Source: an uncultured Lachnospiraceae bacterium (lineage in GTDB: Bacteria; Bacillota; Clostridia; Lachnospirales; Lachnospiraceae). From it: a stretch of DNA of 44,139 nucleotides. The stretch is from the NCBI GenBank assembly GCA_946403075.1, contig CAMIYN010000012.1:1-44139 (forward strand). Reading direction: 5' to 3'. The position numbers and the translations under genes are program-made. Position 1 is the first letter of the stretch, and every line of letters starts with the position of its first letter. Below are positions 26,159 to 34,797 of this stretch, in pieces. Under the pieces are notes generated by a model that saw nothing but the letters and a program-made list of their open reading frames with translations, made no database searches and was not told where the DNA came from.

Positions 26159-26389
26159 TTACCAAACAATATTTAATACAAAAGATATAACTAAAAACAA
26201 AATTGCTAATGCAGTAGTAATTTTATTTAAATGTCCTTCAATAGATCTACCTTTTGCCTTAGACCAATAACTATCAGCCATACCAGCTATACTTCCAAGT
26301 CCAGCACTTTTCCCCTCTTGTAATAATATAAAACCTGCAAGTCCTAAACATACTATTACATAAATTATAACAACTATTATTTTTAACAT
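26159..26389 (-). CDS. secG: Preprotein translocase subunit SecG
   Basis: A 76-residue protein with two membrane segments: residues 3-24 (IIVVIIYVIVCLGLAGFILLQ) and about 55-75. Between them lies the family's Gly-rich loop EGKSAGLGSIAGMADSYW. This is the SecG subunit of the SecYEG channel. AAGGAG precedes ATG 26389. rnr and smpB follow, a common order in Bacillota (secG-rnr-smpB). Confidence 0.93.
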   Translation of the reverse strand: MLKIIVVIIYVIVCLGLAGFILLQEGKSAGLGSIAGMADSYWSKAKGRSIEGHLNKITTALAILFLVISFVLNIVW

Positions 26390-26460
26390 ATTTACTCCTT
26401 AAATTTGTATTTTTTTATAATATCACAAATGATTTAAAAATTCAATATAAAATGCTCTAT

Positions 26461-27258
26461 TTATAGCCTGCACACCAAAATTATAGTTATCAAATATACA
26501 AATAAAAAACTATATGCCAAATAGTCACTTTTCTTGTATGCAAGTGGATTTAGTTTTGTCCTATTATCACTATCTATATAACATCTTGACTCCATAGCAA
26601 TAGCCAAATCATTTGACCTTCTAAATGCAGATACAAATATTGGAACTAGAATCGGTATATAGGCTTTAACTTTTTTAATTAAATTTTTATCATCAAATCT
26701 CACTCCCCTTGATATTTGAGCTTTCATAATTTTATCAACTTCTTCTATTAATATAGGAATGAACCTAAGAGCTATTGACATCATTAGTGCTATATCGGAT
26801 ACTGGAATTTTAAAAATCTTAAAAAAGGATAAATTATAATCAATCCCATCTGTTAATTCCATAGGAGTTGTAGTGAGAGTAAGTAGAGATGAAAATAAAA
26901 TTAATATAATTAATCTTAACATCATTTTTACAGCAACATCTAAACCTTCATATGTAATTACAAAAAAACTATATGAGAATAAAACCCTACCTTCCGTGAA
27001 AAACAAATTTAAAAATACTGATAAAAATAATAAAAATACTATTGATTTAAGTCCCCTTACTATATATCTTATAGGCACATTACTTAATTTTATGCAAAAT
27101 AATAAAAACAAGCTTGCTATAAAATAACCTACATAGCTTTTAATAAAAAACACAGATATAATAAAAACTAATACAGCATTTAATTTCATGCGGGGATCTA
27201 AAGAATGAAGTTTGCTCTCAACATTATAATATTGTCCTATTGTGATATCTCTTATCAT
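26461..27258 (-). CDS. ecfT: Energy-coupling factor transporter transmembrane protein EcfT
   Basis: A 265-residue membrane protein with about five hydrophobic segments, the start GQYYNVESKLHSLDPRMKL and the two ATPase-coupling motifs near the end in the forms MMSIALRFIPILIEEVDKIMKAQISRG and FVSAFRRSNDLAIAMESR (canonical A-R-G and A-R-x types). It docks the two EcfA ATPases to vitamin-specific S components. ATG 27258 overlaps the ecfA stop by 4 nt. No S component is in the window, as expected for a shared (group II) module. Confidence 0.94.
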   Translation of the reverse strand: MIRDITIGQYYNVESKLHSLDPRMKLNAVLVFIISVFFIKSYVGYFIASLFLLFCIKLSNVPIRYIVRGLKSIVFLLFLSVFLNLFFTEGRVLFSYSFFVITYEGLDVAVKMMLRLIILILFSSLLTLTTTPMELTDGIDYNLSFFKIFKIPVSDIALMMSIALRFIPILIEEVDKIMKAQISRGVRFDDKNLIKKVKAYIPILVPIFVSAFRRSNDLAIAMESRCYIDSDNRTKLNPLAYKKSDYLAYSFLFVYLITIILVCRL

Positions 27259-28100
27259 AATTTAATTTTTTCTCTTATCTCATCAATTATTTCTAACTCT
27301 TTCAATTTATGCAAATCTATATTCACATATTTTTGCTTCAATTTTTCTACAAATAAAACTTGTTCTGGTTTTTCCAAGTTCATATTATCAAAGCTTTCAT
27401 TATTTATAAAAAAATTCTTTACATAATCTACTGTTATTATTCTCCCATTTTTAAATGCTGCAACTCTCTTGGCATTTTCTATTACATCTTCCATATTGTG
27501 TGTTATTATGATTATAGTTTTTCCCATACTATGCAATCTATTCAAAGTATTAAATAATTCTTTTTTTGATATGGGGTCAAGTCCTGCCTGGGGTTCATCA
27601 AGAATTAGAACTTCTGGATTCATTATTAAAATACCTGCTATTGCCACTTTTCTCTTCTCTCCACCAGATAGAGAAAAAGGAAACTTGTAAAAATATTCTT
27701 TCCCCATCCCCATAATTTTTAGGGCATCTCTTGCTTTGCTATTTGCTTCTTCTTTGCTAAATCCCATATTTATTGCACCAAAGGCAACATCATCTATAAC
27801 TGTCTCTGAAAAAAACTGATATTCAGGATATTGAAATACTAGCCCTACTCTAAATTTTAAATTTTGCATATCAAAACTTTTTGAATAGATGCTAACACCA
27901 TCTACCAATATATCACCTAAATCTGCTTTTATAAGTCCATTTAAATGTTGAACAAAAGTTGATTTACCACTTCCAGTTTCACCCACAACTGCGAGATAAT
28001 CATTATCAAATATATCTATAGATATATCTTTTATATCATAATCACTATCTTTATCAAATTTATTATATTTATAAAAAACATTTTTTACTTCAATATTCAT
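27255..28100 (-). CDS. ecfA2: ECF transporter ATPase (EcfA2/EcfA')
   Basis: A 281-residue ATPase. Walker A GETGSGKST (about 38-46), Q-loop VGLVFQYPEYQFF, signature LSGGEKRKVAIAG, Walker B VLILDEPQAGLD and switch His ITHNMEDV are all present. The FQYPE-x-Q Q-loop is typical of EcfA proteins. It lies between ecfA1 and ecfT in the standard group II order. Confidence 0.94.
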   Translation of the reverse strand: MNIEVKNVFYKYNKFDKDSDYDIKDISIDIFDNDYLAVVGETGSGKSTFVQHLNGLIKADLGDILVDGVSIYSKSFDMQNLKFRVGLVFQYPEYQFFSETVIDDVAFGAINMGFSKEEANSKARDALKIMGMGKEYFYKFPFSLSGGEKRKVAIAGILIMNPEVLILDEPQAGLDPISKKELFNTLNRLHSMGKTIIIITHNMEDVIENAKRVAAFKNGRIITVDYVKNFFINNESFDNMNLEKPEQVLFVEKLKQKYVNIDLHKLKELEIIDEIREKIKL

Positions 28101-28108
28101 TATTAATC

Positions 28109-28966
28109 CTATAGTGCATAAATCAAATCATCTGTTGTTATGACATTATTATTTATATTATATCCAAATTGGTTTAATTTATTTTTAACTCTTATTGGAA
28201 ATGGAAATGTCATGCCATACTTTTCTAATATGCTATCAGTAAAAATTTCTTTTGGTGTAGCAATTTTTTTTATTTCGCCTTTATCTAGTAAAACTACTCT
28301 ATCAGCGAATATTACTTCTTCCATAAAATGTGTAATCAAGATTATTGTTATATTCTTTTCTCTATTTAATTTAATTATCAAATCTATAAATTCTTTTCTC
28401 GCCTTTGGGTCAAGCATAGCCGTTGGCTCATCCAAAACTATTATTTGTGGTAGCATTGCTACAACACTTGCTAATGCCAATTTCTGTTTTTGCCCACCAG
28501 ATAATTTATTTGGAGACTGTTTTTTATATTTATAAAGTCCCATATACTTTAACACATAATCAACTCTTTTTCTCATTTCACTGGTTTCTACCTGTATATT
28601 TTCAAGTCCAAATGCAATTTCTTCTTCTACAATACTTGATACTATTTGATTATCAGGATTTTGAAATACTATTCCAAGATTTTTTCTTATGTCTATAATT
28701 TTTTTTTCATCAGTAGTAGAAATTGACATAACTTTAACAGTGCCAGAAGTAGGTAAATTAATACCATTTAAAATTTTTGCAAGTGTAGACTTTCCACTAC
28801 CATTTCTTCCTATCAAACACAAAAACTCTCCCTTTTTTACAGAGAGATTGATATCTTTTAATATAATTTCATTTTTTATGTTTTCATCATCATCGAAAAT
28901 ATTTATACTAAAATTCAAATTATTGATTTCTATTATATTCTCTTGACTATTTAAACTATTGTCCAT
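28109..28966 (-). CDS. ecfA1: ECF transporter ATPase (EcfA1/EcfA)
   Basis: A 285-residue ATPase paired with the following gene. Walker A GRNGSGKSTL (about 53-62), Q-loop GIVFQNPDNQIVS (the FQNPDNQ form of EcfA1), signature LSGGQKQKLALAS, Walker B IIVLDEPTAMLD and switch His ITHFMEEV are seen. An acidic N-terminal insert, DDDENIKNE (residues 25-33), sits in the first beta sheet. The gene lies 49 nt downstream of the second wall-repeat gene. Confidence 0.94.
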   Translation of the reverse strand: MDNSLNSQENIIEINNLNFSINIFDDDENIKNEIILKDINLSVKKGEFLCLIGRNGSGKSTLAKILNGINLPTSGTVKVMSISTTDEKKIIDIRKNLGIVFQNPDNQIVSSIVEEEIAFGLENIQVETSEMRKRVDYVLKYMGLYKYKKQSPNKLSGGQKQKLALASVVAMLPQIIVLDEPTAMLDPKARKEFIDLIIKLNREKNITIILITHFMEEVIFADRVVLLDKGEIKKIATPKEIFTDSILEKYGMTFPFPIRVKNKLNQFGYNINNNVITTDDLIYAL

Positions 28967-29015
28967 AAATTTTTATAAACTATAAAGCCCATCAACAAAA
29001 AACTGACTAAAATAA

Positions 29016-30314
29016 CTATTGCATCCACTTACCATCACTACCTAATCTAAAACCATTTATCGTAGTGTCATGTGCCATATATCCATACAAGCCACTTGTT
29101 GAACCCTTTGGATAAAAATAATAGAGTCCAGAATTTCCATTCCCATCTTGTATCTCTTTCCATCCTGTAACCATCATCCCATTTTCATCAAAGTAAAAAT
29201 AATTTCCATTATACATAACCCAAGTTTTTTTACACATAGCACCATTATGATTTCCACTACTTGTATCAAAATAATAAAAATTATCACCACTATTTAACCA
29301 CCCCATATGCATAGCACCATCTGTTCCAAGATAATATTGTAAATCATTTGCAGTTACAAAACCAGTTAGCATAGCACCATCACTACCGAGTAGATACCAT
29401 TTACCACTATATTCAACCCATCCATTTTTTACCATTTTACCATCTGGTCTTATAAAATACCATTTATCATTAGTCTTTACCCAGCCAACTGTTCCCACTG
29501 CAAGTCCTGTGGTCTTATCTACACCATTATTTACATATACGAGATCTTCGGTTATTGTCTGATACCCAGACTCAACATATTCTGATTTTTTACCATATTG
29601 TCTCTGTGCATCAGTTCCCGGTGCAGTCCTAACTTTAAACATATAATCACCGGGCTTTGTCATATATGAATAAAAATTATATGATGTAGCATTAACTGCA
29701 TCAATATGCACAACCGTAGAATTATCTCTATATAAAATCAAATCAAAATATCCTGAATTTCTAACATTTGGTGCCTCCCATCTCGCAATCCCCTTATCAT
29801 TTTCCCAATATGCATCTGTTGGAGGATAAAATGCACCCTTCAATGGTTTTATACTAAAAATAACTTTTAAAGATGATATTGACAATCTCTGTGCTGAAAT
29901 AAAGGTTCCATTTGAAATAAAACAAGTTGAACTTGAATATGAATTCAAAAATCTATAATAATATTCATTATCACTATTTCTATTATCCTCATACTCTTTC
30001 GTGCTCAAATATACAACAACCTTTGGAGCACCACCTATATCAAATACTTCATTGTTTGACATATACCATTCAGCTGAATCTATTTCATATTTTGCTTTTG
30101 CAGCCACAGAAACATTATAATCATCTGATTCTATGCCTTCTGAATTCCAATTAATATCTTCTACACCTGAATCCTTAATAGTATCATAATCAATATCAAA
30201 ATTTGTTTTTATACTTATGGATGATATATCTTTATAAATTACTCTTGCATTAACTACAAAACTCCAAGTTAAAACAAAAAACAATATTAAAGGAACGATT
30301 TTTTTAATCGACAT
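29016..30314 (-). CDS. Secreted protein with Fn3-like domain and wall-binding repeats
   Basis: A 432-residue exported protein. Signal peptide about 1-23 (MSIKKIVPLILFFVLTWSFVVNA). Residues 30-170 are an unrecognised beta-rich part that includes KVVVYLSTKEYED. Residues about 175-245 look Fn3-like (IARWEAPNVRNSGYFDLILYRD to GDYMFKVRTAP). Residues 270-432 are at least six CW_binding-type repeats (GWVKTNDKWYFIRPDGKMV, GWVEYSGKWYLLGSDGAML, YLGTDGAMHMGW). The architecture resembles clostridial surface proteins with choline- or polymer-binding modules. Own promoter and GAGGAG site. Function beyond surface attachment unknown; no enzyme motif seen. Confidence 0.85.
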   Translation of the reverse strand: MSIKKIVPLILFFVLTWSFVVNARVIYKDISSISIKTNFDIDYDTIKDSGVEDINWNSEGIESDDYNVSVAAKAKYEIDSAEWYMSNNEVFDIGGAPKVVVYLSTKEYEDNRNSDNEYYYRFLNSYSSSTCFISNGTFISAQRLSISSLKVIFSIKPLKGAFYPPTDAYWENDKGIARWEAPNVRNSGYFDLILYRDNSTVVHIDAVNATSYNFYSYMTKPGDYMFKVRTAPGTDAQRQYGKKSEYVESGYQTITEDLVYVNNGVDKTTGLAVGTVGWVKTNDKWYFIRPDGKMVKNGWVEYSGKWYLLGSDGAMLTGFVTANDLQYYLGTDGAMHMGWLNSGDNFYYFDTSSGNHNGAMCKKTWVMYNGNYFYFDENGMMVTGWKEIQDGNGNSGLYYFYPKGSTSGLYGYMAHDTTINGFRLGSDGKWMQ

Positions 30315-30346
30315 ATTTAAATCTCCTCTATTAACATCTTTTAACT

Positions 30347-30410
30347 ATTCTAATAAATTTAAAAACAATAGTCAATATAAAACACATTTTTTACATATAT
30401 TAAAAAATGT
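30347..30410 (-). promoter_or_regulatory. Promoter and upstream inverted repeat of the Fn3/wall-repeat gene
   Basis: Minus strand TTGACT (30375-30370), 17-nt spacer, TAGAAT (30352-30347), giving a leader of about 25 nt before GAGGAG. Just upstream lies a perfect 10-bp inverted repeat, ACATTTTTTA (30384-30393) and TAAAAAATGT (30401-30410), a possible activator or repressor site. Confidence 0.5.
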
Positions 30411-30740
30411 AAAAAACAAAAATAAGACCATTGCAATATACAATAAAAAATTTGCATTAATCAAAAAAAAGTTGTATAATTTATCGCAAATTAAATTTGA
30501 ATATAAATAATAATTTTAAAAAACTATTTGTAAATTTTTAAATGTATTTAAGGTAATCTCTAAAATATACATTATTTAAAATTTTGCTTTATGCCAATTT
30601 CTAATATATATAATTTTTAAAAAGAAATTTTGAAAATACTAAATAATTAAGATTCCAAAAGAAGCAATTATATGAAATGTAATTTTTTGCAGATTTCTTT
30701 ATAATATAAAATGTTTTACTTAAAAGGAGTTAAAAAAAAT
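30411..30740. other. AT-rich intergenic region between divergent genes
   Basis: No ORF or RNA gene is visible. The only assignable signal is TATAAT at 30700-30705, a good -10 box for the TAXI receptor gene (expected start about 30712), without a convincing -35 box. AAAGGAG at 30723-30729 belongs to that gene. Confidence 0.4.
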
Positions 30741-31679
30741 ATGAAAAAAATAGGTTCTTTGGTATTATCAATGTTTTTAGCATTAAATTTACTTGGTTGT
30801 AGTGGAAATAGAATTGGAGTTGCCACGGGCGGAACATCTGGAACATATTATGGTTTTGGAAGTCTTGTAGTTCAAACCTTAAATGAAAAATGTAAGGAGG
30901 ATTTAAGTTTAAAAGTAGTTTCTACTGGTGCTTCTAAAGCAAATATCCAATTGGTAGATTCAAAAGAAGTGGGATTTGCCATAGTTCAAAACGATGTTAT
31001 GGATTATGCATATAATGGAACAGATATGTTTGAGGGGACAGAACCTATAACTTCTTTTTCTGCCATAGCATCTTGCTATCCTGAAGCTATACAAATAATC
31101 TCTACAAAAAATATTAACTCTATAAATGAATTAAGAGGAAAGAGAATTTCAGTAGGTGATGCTGGTTCTGGCACAGAGTTTAATGCAAAACAAATACTTG
31201 AAATATATGGAATGGATATTGATAAAGATATAATAAAAAGTAATCAATCTTTTGCCGATTCTTGCGAAGCTATAAAAAACGGTTTCCTTGATGCAGCATT
31301 TGTCACAGCAGGTTCTCCTACTACTGCTGTCACAGAACTTTCTACCACTTATGAATTTAACATTTTATCTATAGATACAGCACATTCAAATTCTTTAAAA
31401 TCAAAATATAAATACTACACTAACTTGACTATCCCAGCAGGAACTTATAGTTGTGTTCCAAATGATGTTAACACAGTAGCTGTTATGGCAACATTTATAG
31501 CAAATAACGAAATCAGTGAAGATGAAGTTTATGCATTTACTAAAGGATTATTTGAAAATAAAAATGAGATAGCACATGCAAAAGCAGAGCTCCTTGATCC
31601 AAACACTGGAAAGTCTGGCATTTCTATACCATTACATAAAGGAGCTGAGAGATACTATACAGAACTTGGCATTAAATAA
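30741..31679 (+). CDS. TAXI-family TRAP transporter solute receptor (lipoprotein)
   Basis: A 312-residue extracellular receptor. The lipoprotein signal ends at LNLLGC (Cys about 20), followed by the family's RIGVATGGTSGTYYGFG. TAXI landmarks include STGASKANIQLVDSKEVGFAIVQNDV, INELRGKRISVGDAGSGTEFNAKQIL, and YSCVPNDVNTVAVMATFIAN. The frame is open to 30711, but ATG 30741 has AAAGGAG 11 nt upstream and begins a normal signal peptide (MKKIGS), so I use it. TAXI-TRAP systems import organic acids such as glutamate or dicarboxylates driven by ion gradients. The DUF1850 and fused permease genes follow. Confidence 0.92.
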   Translation: MKKIGSLVLSMFLALNLLGCSGNRIGVATGGTSGTYYGFGSLVVQTLNEKCKEDLSLKVVSTGASKANIQLVDSKEVGFAIVQNDVMDYAYNGTDMFEGTEPITSFSAIASCYPEAIQIISTKNINSINELRGKRISVGDAGSGTEFNAKQILEIYGMDIDKDIIKSNQSFADSCEAIKNGFLDAAFVTAGSPTTAVTELSTTYEFNILSIDTAHSNSLKSKYKYYTNLTIPAGTYSCVPNDVNTVAVMATFIANNEISEDEVYAFTKGLFENKNEIAHAKAELLDPNTGKSGISIPLHKGAERYYTELGIK

Positions 31680-32148
31680 TATTAAAAAAAATTATTTATT
31701 ATTTATTTTTATAGCCATAGTATCAATTACTATGGCTATAATTTTAACAAAAAAAAATAAATTAGTTTTAATTGATGATAAAACAAATAAACCTATTAGT
31801 GTTTATACATTTTTAAAAGATAATAGTTTTTCAGTAGAATTTATACACTCAGTAAACAAAAGTAAAATTATAGAATTTTATAAATTTGACAATAAAAAAA
31901 ATATAATACTTTATAAAACAATTTATTATAACTTTGGTGCAGGAGTTTTGACAGAAATAAAGGATAAATGGGATTTATCATATGGTGAAGATGGAAGTAT
32001 GATTATTTCAAATATGGATACTAAAATTGATGAACTCATATATATAGTTGGAACAATTTCAGATCACATACTAAAAATCAACGATAGAGAAATTGTGCTA
32101 AATAAATTATTTGGTAAAAATAGAATGATAAAATTTATGATAAAATAA
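31666..32148 (+). CDS. DUF1850 protein of the TAXI-TRAP locus
   Basis: The frame encodes one N-terminal membrane segment (NYLLFIFIAIVSITMAIIL) and a short extracellular domain with VEFIHSVNKSKIIEFYKF and the final part YIVGTISDHILKINDREI, a pattern of DUF1850 proteins, which sit between TAXI receptors and their permeases. No ATG fits: the first plausible codon is TTG 31666, overlapping the receptor gene by 14 nt, giving 160 residues. A longer frame to 31576 is only overlap with the receptor gene. Role in the transporter unknown. Confidence 0.7.
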   Translation: MALNNIKKNYLLFIFIAIVSITMAIILTKKNKLVLIDDKTNKPISVYTFLKDNSFSVEFIHSVNKSKIIEFYKFDNKKNIILYKTIYYNFGAGVLTEIKDKWDLSYGEDGSMIISNMDTKIDELIYIVGTISDHILKINDREIVLNKLFGKNRMIKFMIK

Positions 32149-32151
32149 ATC

Positions 32152-32182
32152 AGGAGGGTAAAGAATTTCTTTACAAAAGATT
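32152..32182 (+). promoter_or_regulatory. Ribosome site with hairpin in a long spacer, TRAP permease
   Basis: AGGAGGG (32152-32158) is the only ribosome site, but the ATG is 24 nt further at 32183. Between them GTAAAGA (32158-32164) and TCTTTAC (32168-32174) form a perfect 7-bp stem with a 3-nt loop; folding leaves 8 nt to the ATG. A rare ATT start at 32165 is the alternative. Confidence 0.5.
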
Positions 32183-34090
32183 ATGAATAATTTAAACATA
32201 AAAGAGCCTAAAATCAATACAAAAAGAATATTAGAAAAATATGATGCAGAATCGAGAACAAGAAATTTTACAGGCATAAAGAAAAATATAATAAGATATT
32301 TACTTGTAGTTTTTGCAATATATAGTATTTTATTAAATTTTTATTTTACTTTTGACCCAAAAGTTAGTAGGGCTTCTTTTGTGGCAGGGTTAGTATTCTT
32401 TGCTTATGTATTGTATCCTTTTAAAAATAAAAAGAAACATAAAGATTTAAATAACATAATACCAATTTATGATTTAATACTCGCAATTTTAAGTAGTGCT
32501 TGTTATTTTTATTTTGTATTTAATTATCAAGAAATAATTAAACTCGGTATAAAATTAAACACTATTGAAATAATAATAGGTATAATAGGCATACTTACAA
32601 CACTTGAAGCTTGCAGAAGAGTGACAGGAATACCTATTGTGATAGTTTCAAGTATTTTCATCATATATGGTTTATTAGAAAATAGTATAAAATTAAATGT
32701 ATATAATTTGTTTTATACAAATGATGGAATTATTGGAACTCCTATAAGAGCTTGTCAGAGTTATATTGTTTTATTTGTAATTTTTGGTGCATTTCTTGAT
32801 AAGAGTGGTATATCCGAATTTTTTATACACCTAGCAAACTCTATTACAGGTAATTCTGTTGGTGGACCTGCTAAAGTTGCAGTCATTTCAAGTTCTCTCT
32901 GTGGTATGGTCTCAGGTTCAAGTGTAGGTAATACTGTGACTACTGGTGCTGTCACAATTCCGCTAATGAAAAAAAATGGATACAAACCAGAATTTGCTGC
33001 TGCCGTAGAAGCTGCTGCATCTACAGGGGGACAAATAATGCCTCCTATAATGGGAGCTGCTGCATTTTTAATGATTGAATATACAAATAAATCATATAGT
33101 TTTATTGCATTAAGAGCAATACTTCCTGCCCTTTTGTATTTTGCAGGAATTTTTATTTCAGTTCACCTTGAAGCAAAAAAATTAAATCTTCAAGGTCTCC
33201 CAAAAGAAAAACTACCGATATTTAAAAATGTTATAAAAAAATCTTGGTTTTTATTAATCCCTCTCATTTTATTAGTAGTTCTAATATCTATAGGACAAAC
33301 TATGACACTATCTGCCCTAATTGCAATTTTATCAGTAATAATAGTGAGTATGTTTGATAGAGAACATAGAATGAATATAGATAAAATATTGGATGCTCTT
33401 GAAATGGGTGCAAAAAATACAATCTCTGTAGGAATCGCTTGTGCTGTTGCAGGAATTATTGCTTGTATCATCACAACTACAGGTGCAGGACTACTTTTAA
33501 TACAAAGTATAATTAGAATATCAAATGGTCATTTGGTTATAGCAATGCTACTCACAATGATTACTTGCATAATCTTGGGTATGGGTGTCCCTACAACTGC
33601 AAATTATGTAATCATGGCAACAACCTGTGCTCCAATATTATCAAATATGGGTATGAACGAATTTGCCGCACATATGTTTGTATTTTATTTTGGAATTGTA
33701 GCAGATATCACACCTCCTGTTGCACTCGCTGCCTATGCAGGCTCTGCACTTGCTGGTAGTAAACCAATGTCTACTGCTTTTAATGCAACTCAACTTGCTA
33801 TTGCTGCATTTATTGTTCCATTCATTTTTGGTTTAAATCCAGCATTATTGTTTATTGATACAACAATATTTGAAGTAATATTTATAATTATCTCATCTCT
33901 TATTGGTATATTTGGGGTAGCAAGTGGAATAAGGGGGTATTCAATTAGAGAGACTGATCCACTACAAAGAATGATGCTAATAATTGGTGGGTTAATGCTT
34001 ATATATCCAGGATTTTTCACAGATATCACGGGAATCATTTTAATAGCAGGAAGCATATTAATTGACAAATTTCAGTTAAATAATAAATAA
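32183..34090 (+). CDS. TAXI-TRAP transporter fused permease
   Basis: A 635-residue membrane protein that combines the small (four-helix, about 45-180) and large (twelve-helix) TRAP subunits, the usual arrangement of TAXI systems. The large part shows GNSVGGPAKVAVISSSLCGMVSGSSVGN, MKKNGYKPEFAAAVEAAASTGGQIMPPIMGAAAFLM, LGMGVPTTANYVIMATTCAP and DITPPVALAAYAGS, all diagnostic. It needs the TAXI receptor encoded upstream. Substrate unknown. Confidence 0.94.
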   Translation: MNNLNIKEPKINTKRILEKYDAESRTRNFTGIKKNIIRYLLVVFAIYSILLNFYFTFDPKVSRASFVAGLVFFAYVLYPFKNKKKHKDLNNIIPIYDLILAILSSACYFYFVFNYQEIIKLGIKLNTIEIIIGIIGILTTLEACRRVTGIPIVIVSSIFIIYGLLENSIKLNVYNLFYTNDGIIGTPIRACQSYIVLFVIFGAFLDKSGISEFFIHLANSITGNSVGGPAKVAVISSSLCGMVSGSSVGNTVTTGAVTIPLMKKNGYKPEFAAAVEAAASTGGQIMPPIMGAAAFLMIEYTNKSYSFIALRAILPALLYFAGIFISVHLEAKKLNLQGLPKEKLPIFKNVIKKSWFLLIPLILLVVLISIGQTMTLSALIAILSVIIVSMFDREHRMNIDKILDALEMGAKNTISVGIACAVAGIIACIITTTGAGLLLIQSIIRISNGHLVIAMLLTMITCIILGMGVPTTANYVIMATTCAPILSNMGMNEFAAHMFVFYFGIVADITPPVALAAYAGSALAGSKPMSTAFNATQLAIAAFIVPFIFGLNPALLFIDTTIFEVIFIIISSLIGIFGVASGIRGYSIRETDPLQRMMLIIGGLMLIYPGFFTDITGIILIAGSILIDKFQLNNK

Positions 34091-34098
34091 TATTATAC

Positions 34099-34141
34099 GA
34101 GGAGAAAATATAATCAATTATAAATTTTATAATTGCATTAT
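34099..34141 (+). promoter_or_regulatory. Ribosome site and palindrome upstream of the TSCPD gene
   Basis: GAGGAG (34099-34104) is followed by a perfect 10-bp palindrome, CAATTATAAA (34115-34124) and TTTATAATTG (34126-34135), extendable by ATAAT/ATTAT across one bulged base to 34110-34141. The ATG is at 34154, too far for normal use of that site unless the stem folds (17 nt then remain). Confidence 0.4.
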
Positions 34142-34153
34142 AAAAATTGTTTT

Positions 34154-34405
34154 ATGAAATCATATGATTATAAACCTATAGGTGTGTGTTCTAGAAATAT
34201 TCATTTTGATATTGATGATGATGGAAATATCCATAATCTATCTTTTATAGGTGGCTGCAATGGTAATTTAAAAGCAATATCTCTACTTGTAGAGGGTAAA
34301 AATGCAAAAGAAATATCAAAAATATTGAAAGGCAATATTTGTGGTATGAAGGGAACTTCTTGTGCAGACCAATTAGCAATCGCTATAAACTCTGTGCTTC
34401 AATAA
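34154..34405 (+). CDS. TSCPD-domain protein (TIGR03905-type)
   Basis: An 83-residue protein with the pattern of the small stand-alone TSCPD family: PIGVCSRNIHFDIDDDGNIHNLSFIGGCNGNLKAISLLVEGK, then ICGMKGTSCADQLAIAI. The Cys positions (GVCS, GGCNG, GICG-type, TSCADQ) suggest a metal or Fe-S site, as in the C-terminal domain of some ribonucleotide reductases. The frame opens with TTG 34133, inside a strong hairpin; ATG 34154 is the better start. It probably belongs to the TRAP transcript. No known function. Confidence 0.85.
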   Translation: MKSYDYKPIGVCSRNIHFDIDDDGNIHNLSFIGGCNGNLKAISLLVEGKNAKEISKILKGNICGMKGTSCADQLAIAINSVLQ

Positions 34406-34448
34406 CTTGACAATATTTTTATATTTTGATAGTATTTAAAATGGTTTT

Positions 34449-34521
34449 GCGCCTTTAGCTCAGTTGGTAGAGCAGCAGACTCTTAATCTGTTTGTCCAGG
34501 GTTCGACTCCCTGAAGGCGCA
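34449..34521 (+). tRNA. tRNA-Lys (anticodon CUU)
   Basis: A 73-nt cloverleaf. Acceptor GCGCCTT (34449-34455) pairs with AAGGCGC (34514-34520), discriminator A. D arm AGCTCAGTTGGTAGAGC; anticodon stem GCAGA/TCTGT with loop CTCTTAA (anticodon CTT); T arm CCAGG/GTTCGACT/CCCTG. CCA is not encoded. A strong terminator follows at once. Confidence 0.97.
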
Positions 34522-34523
34522 TA

Positions 34524-34550
34524 AAAAAACAATCCATTGGATTGTTTTTT
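34524..34550 (+). terminator. Terminator after tRNA-Lys
   Basis: AAAAAACAATCC (34524-34535), loop ATT, GGATTGTTTTTT (34539-34550): a 12-bp stem ending in a T-run, 2 nt after the tRNA. Confidence 0.9.
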
Positions 34551-34607
34551 ATTTGCAAAATATTGTAATCTACAACGAACCCAATTGTAATACAGTTATG
34601 TTCACTC

Positions 34608-34677
34608 GTAGGGGCGAAGCTTGCGAGCCCACCATAATACGATAATGTTGGCAGTAGGGGCGAACCTTTGCGAGCCC
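34608..34677. repeat. Dispersed GTAGGGGCGA repeat, two copies
   Basis: Two direct copies on the plus strand: GTAGGGGCGAAGC..GCGAGCCC (34608-34630) and GTAGGGGCGAACC..GCGAGCCC (34654-34677), 23 nt apart. Same family as at 10238-10353, 38388-38430 and 40454-40547. Located just after the tRNA-Lys terminator at the start of the accessory region. Confidence 0.8.
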
Positions 34678-34713
34678 TGTTATTAATTGTGATATTAATA
34701 CAATATTTTAAAT

Positions 34714-34797
34714 TCAATCAACTTTTTGATTGTTATAAAATTTTTCAATTGTAAATCCACCTTGACCTACTGATACAAAATTTCTTACAAATTTCAT
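34714..34797 (-). CDS. Possible small protein, 27 residues
   Basis: An ORF of 27 codons starting MKFVRNFVSVGQGGFTIEKF. TGAGG lies 8 nt upstream of ATG 34797. The VSVGQGGF stretch looks like the first strand and turn of a folded domain, so it may be the 5' stub of a lost gene rather than a real small protein. No homologue recognised. Confidence 0.35.
   Translation of the reverse strand: MKFVRNFVSVGQGGFTIEKFYNNQKVD

Noticed and set aside
32761..34068. Several hydrophobic ORFs antisense to the TRAP permease
   Set aside because: Shadows of a clear membrane-protein gene; no ribosome sites and no family pattern.
34449..34521. tRNA-Lys as a proven integration site
   Set aside because: No integrase gene and no second copy of the tRNA 3' end in the window, so it stays a suggestion within the accessory-region finding.
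34460..34717. Minus-strand ORF of 85 codons over tRNA-Lys and the repeats
   Set aside because: It lies antisense to a certain tRNA gene and its sequence is the usual false ORF of tRNA complements.
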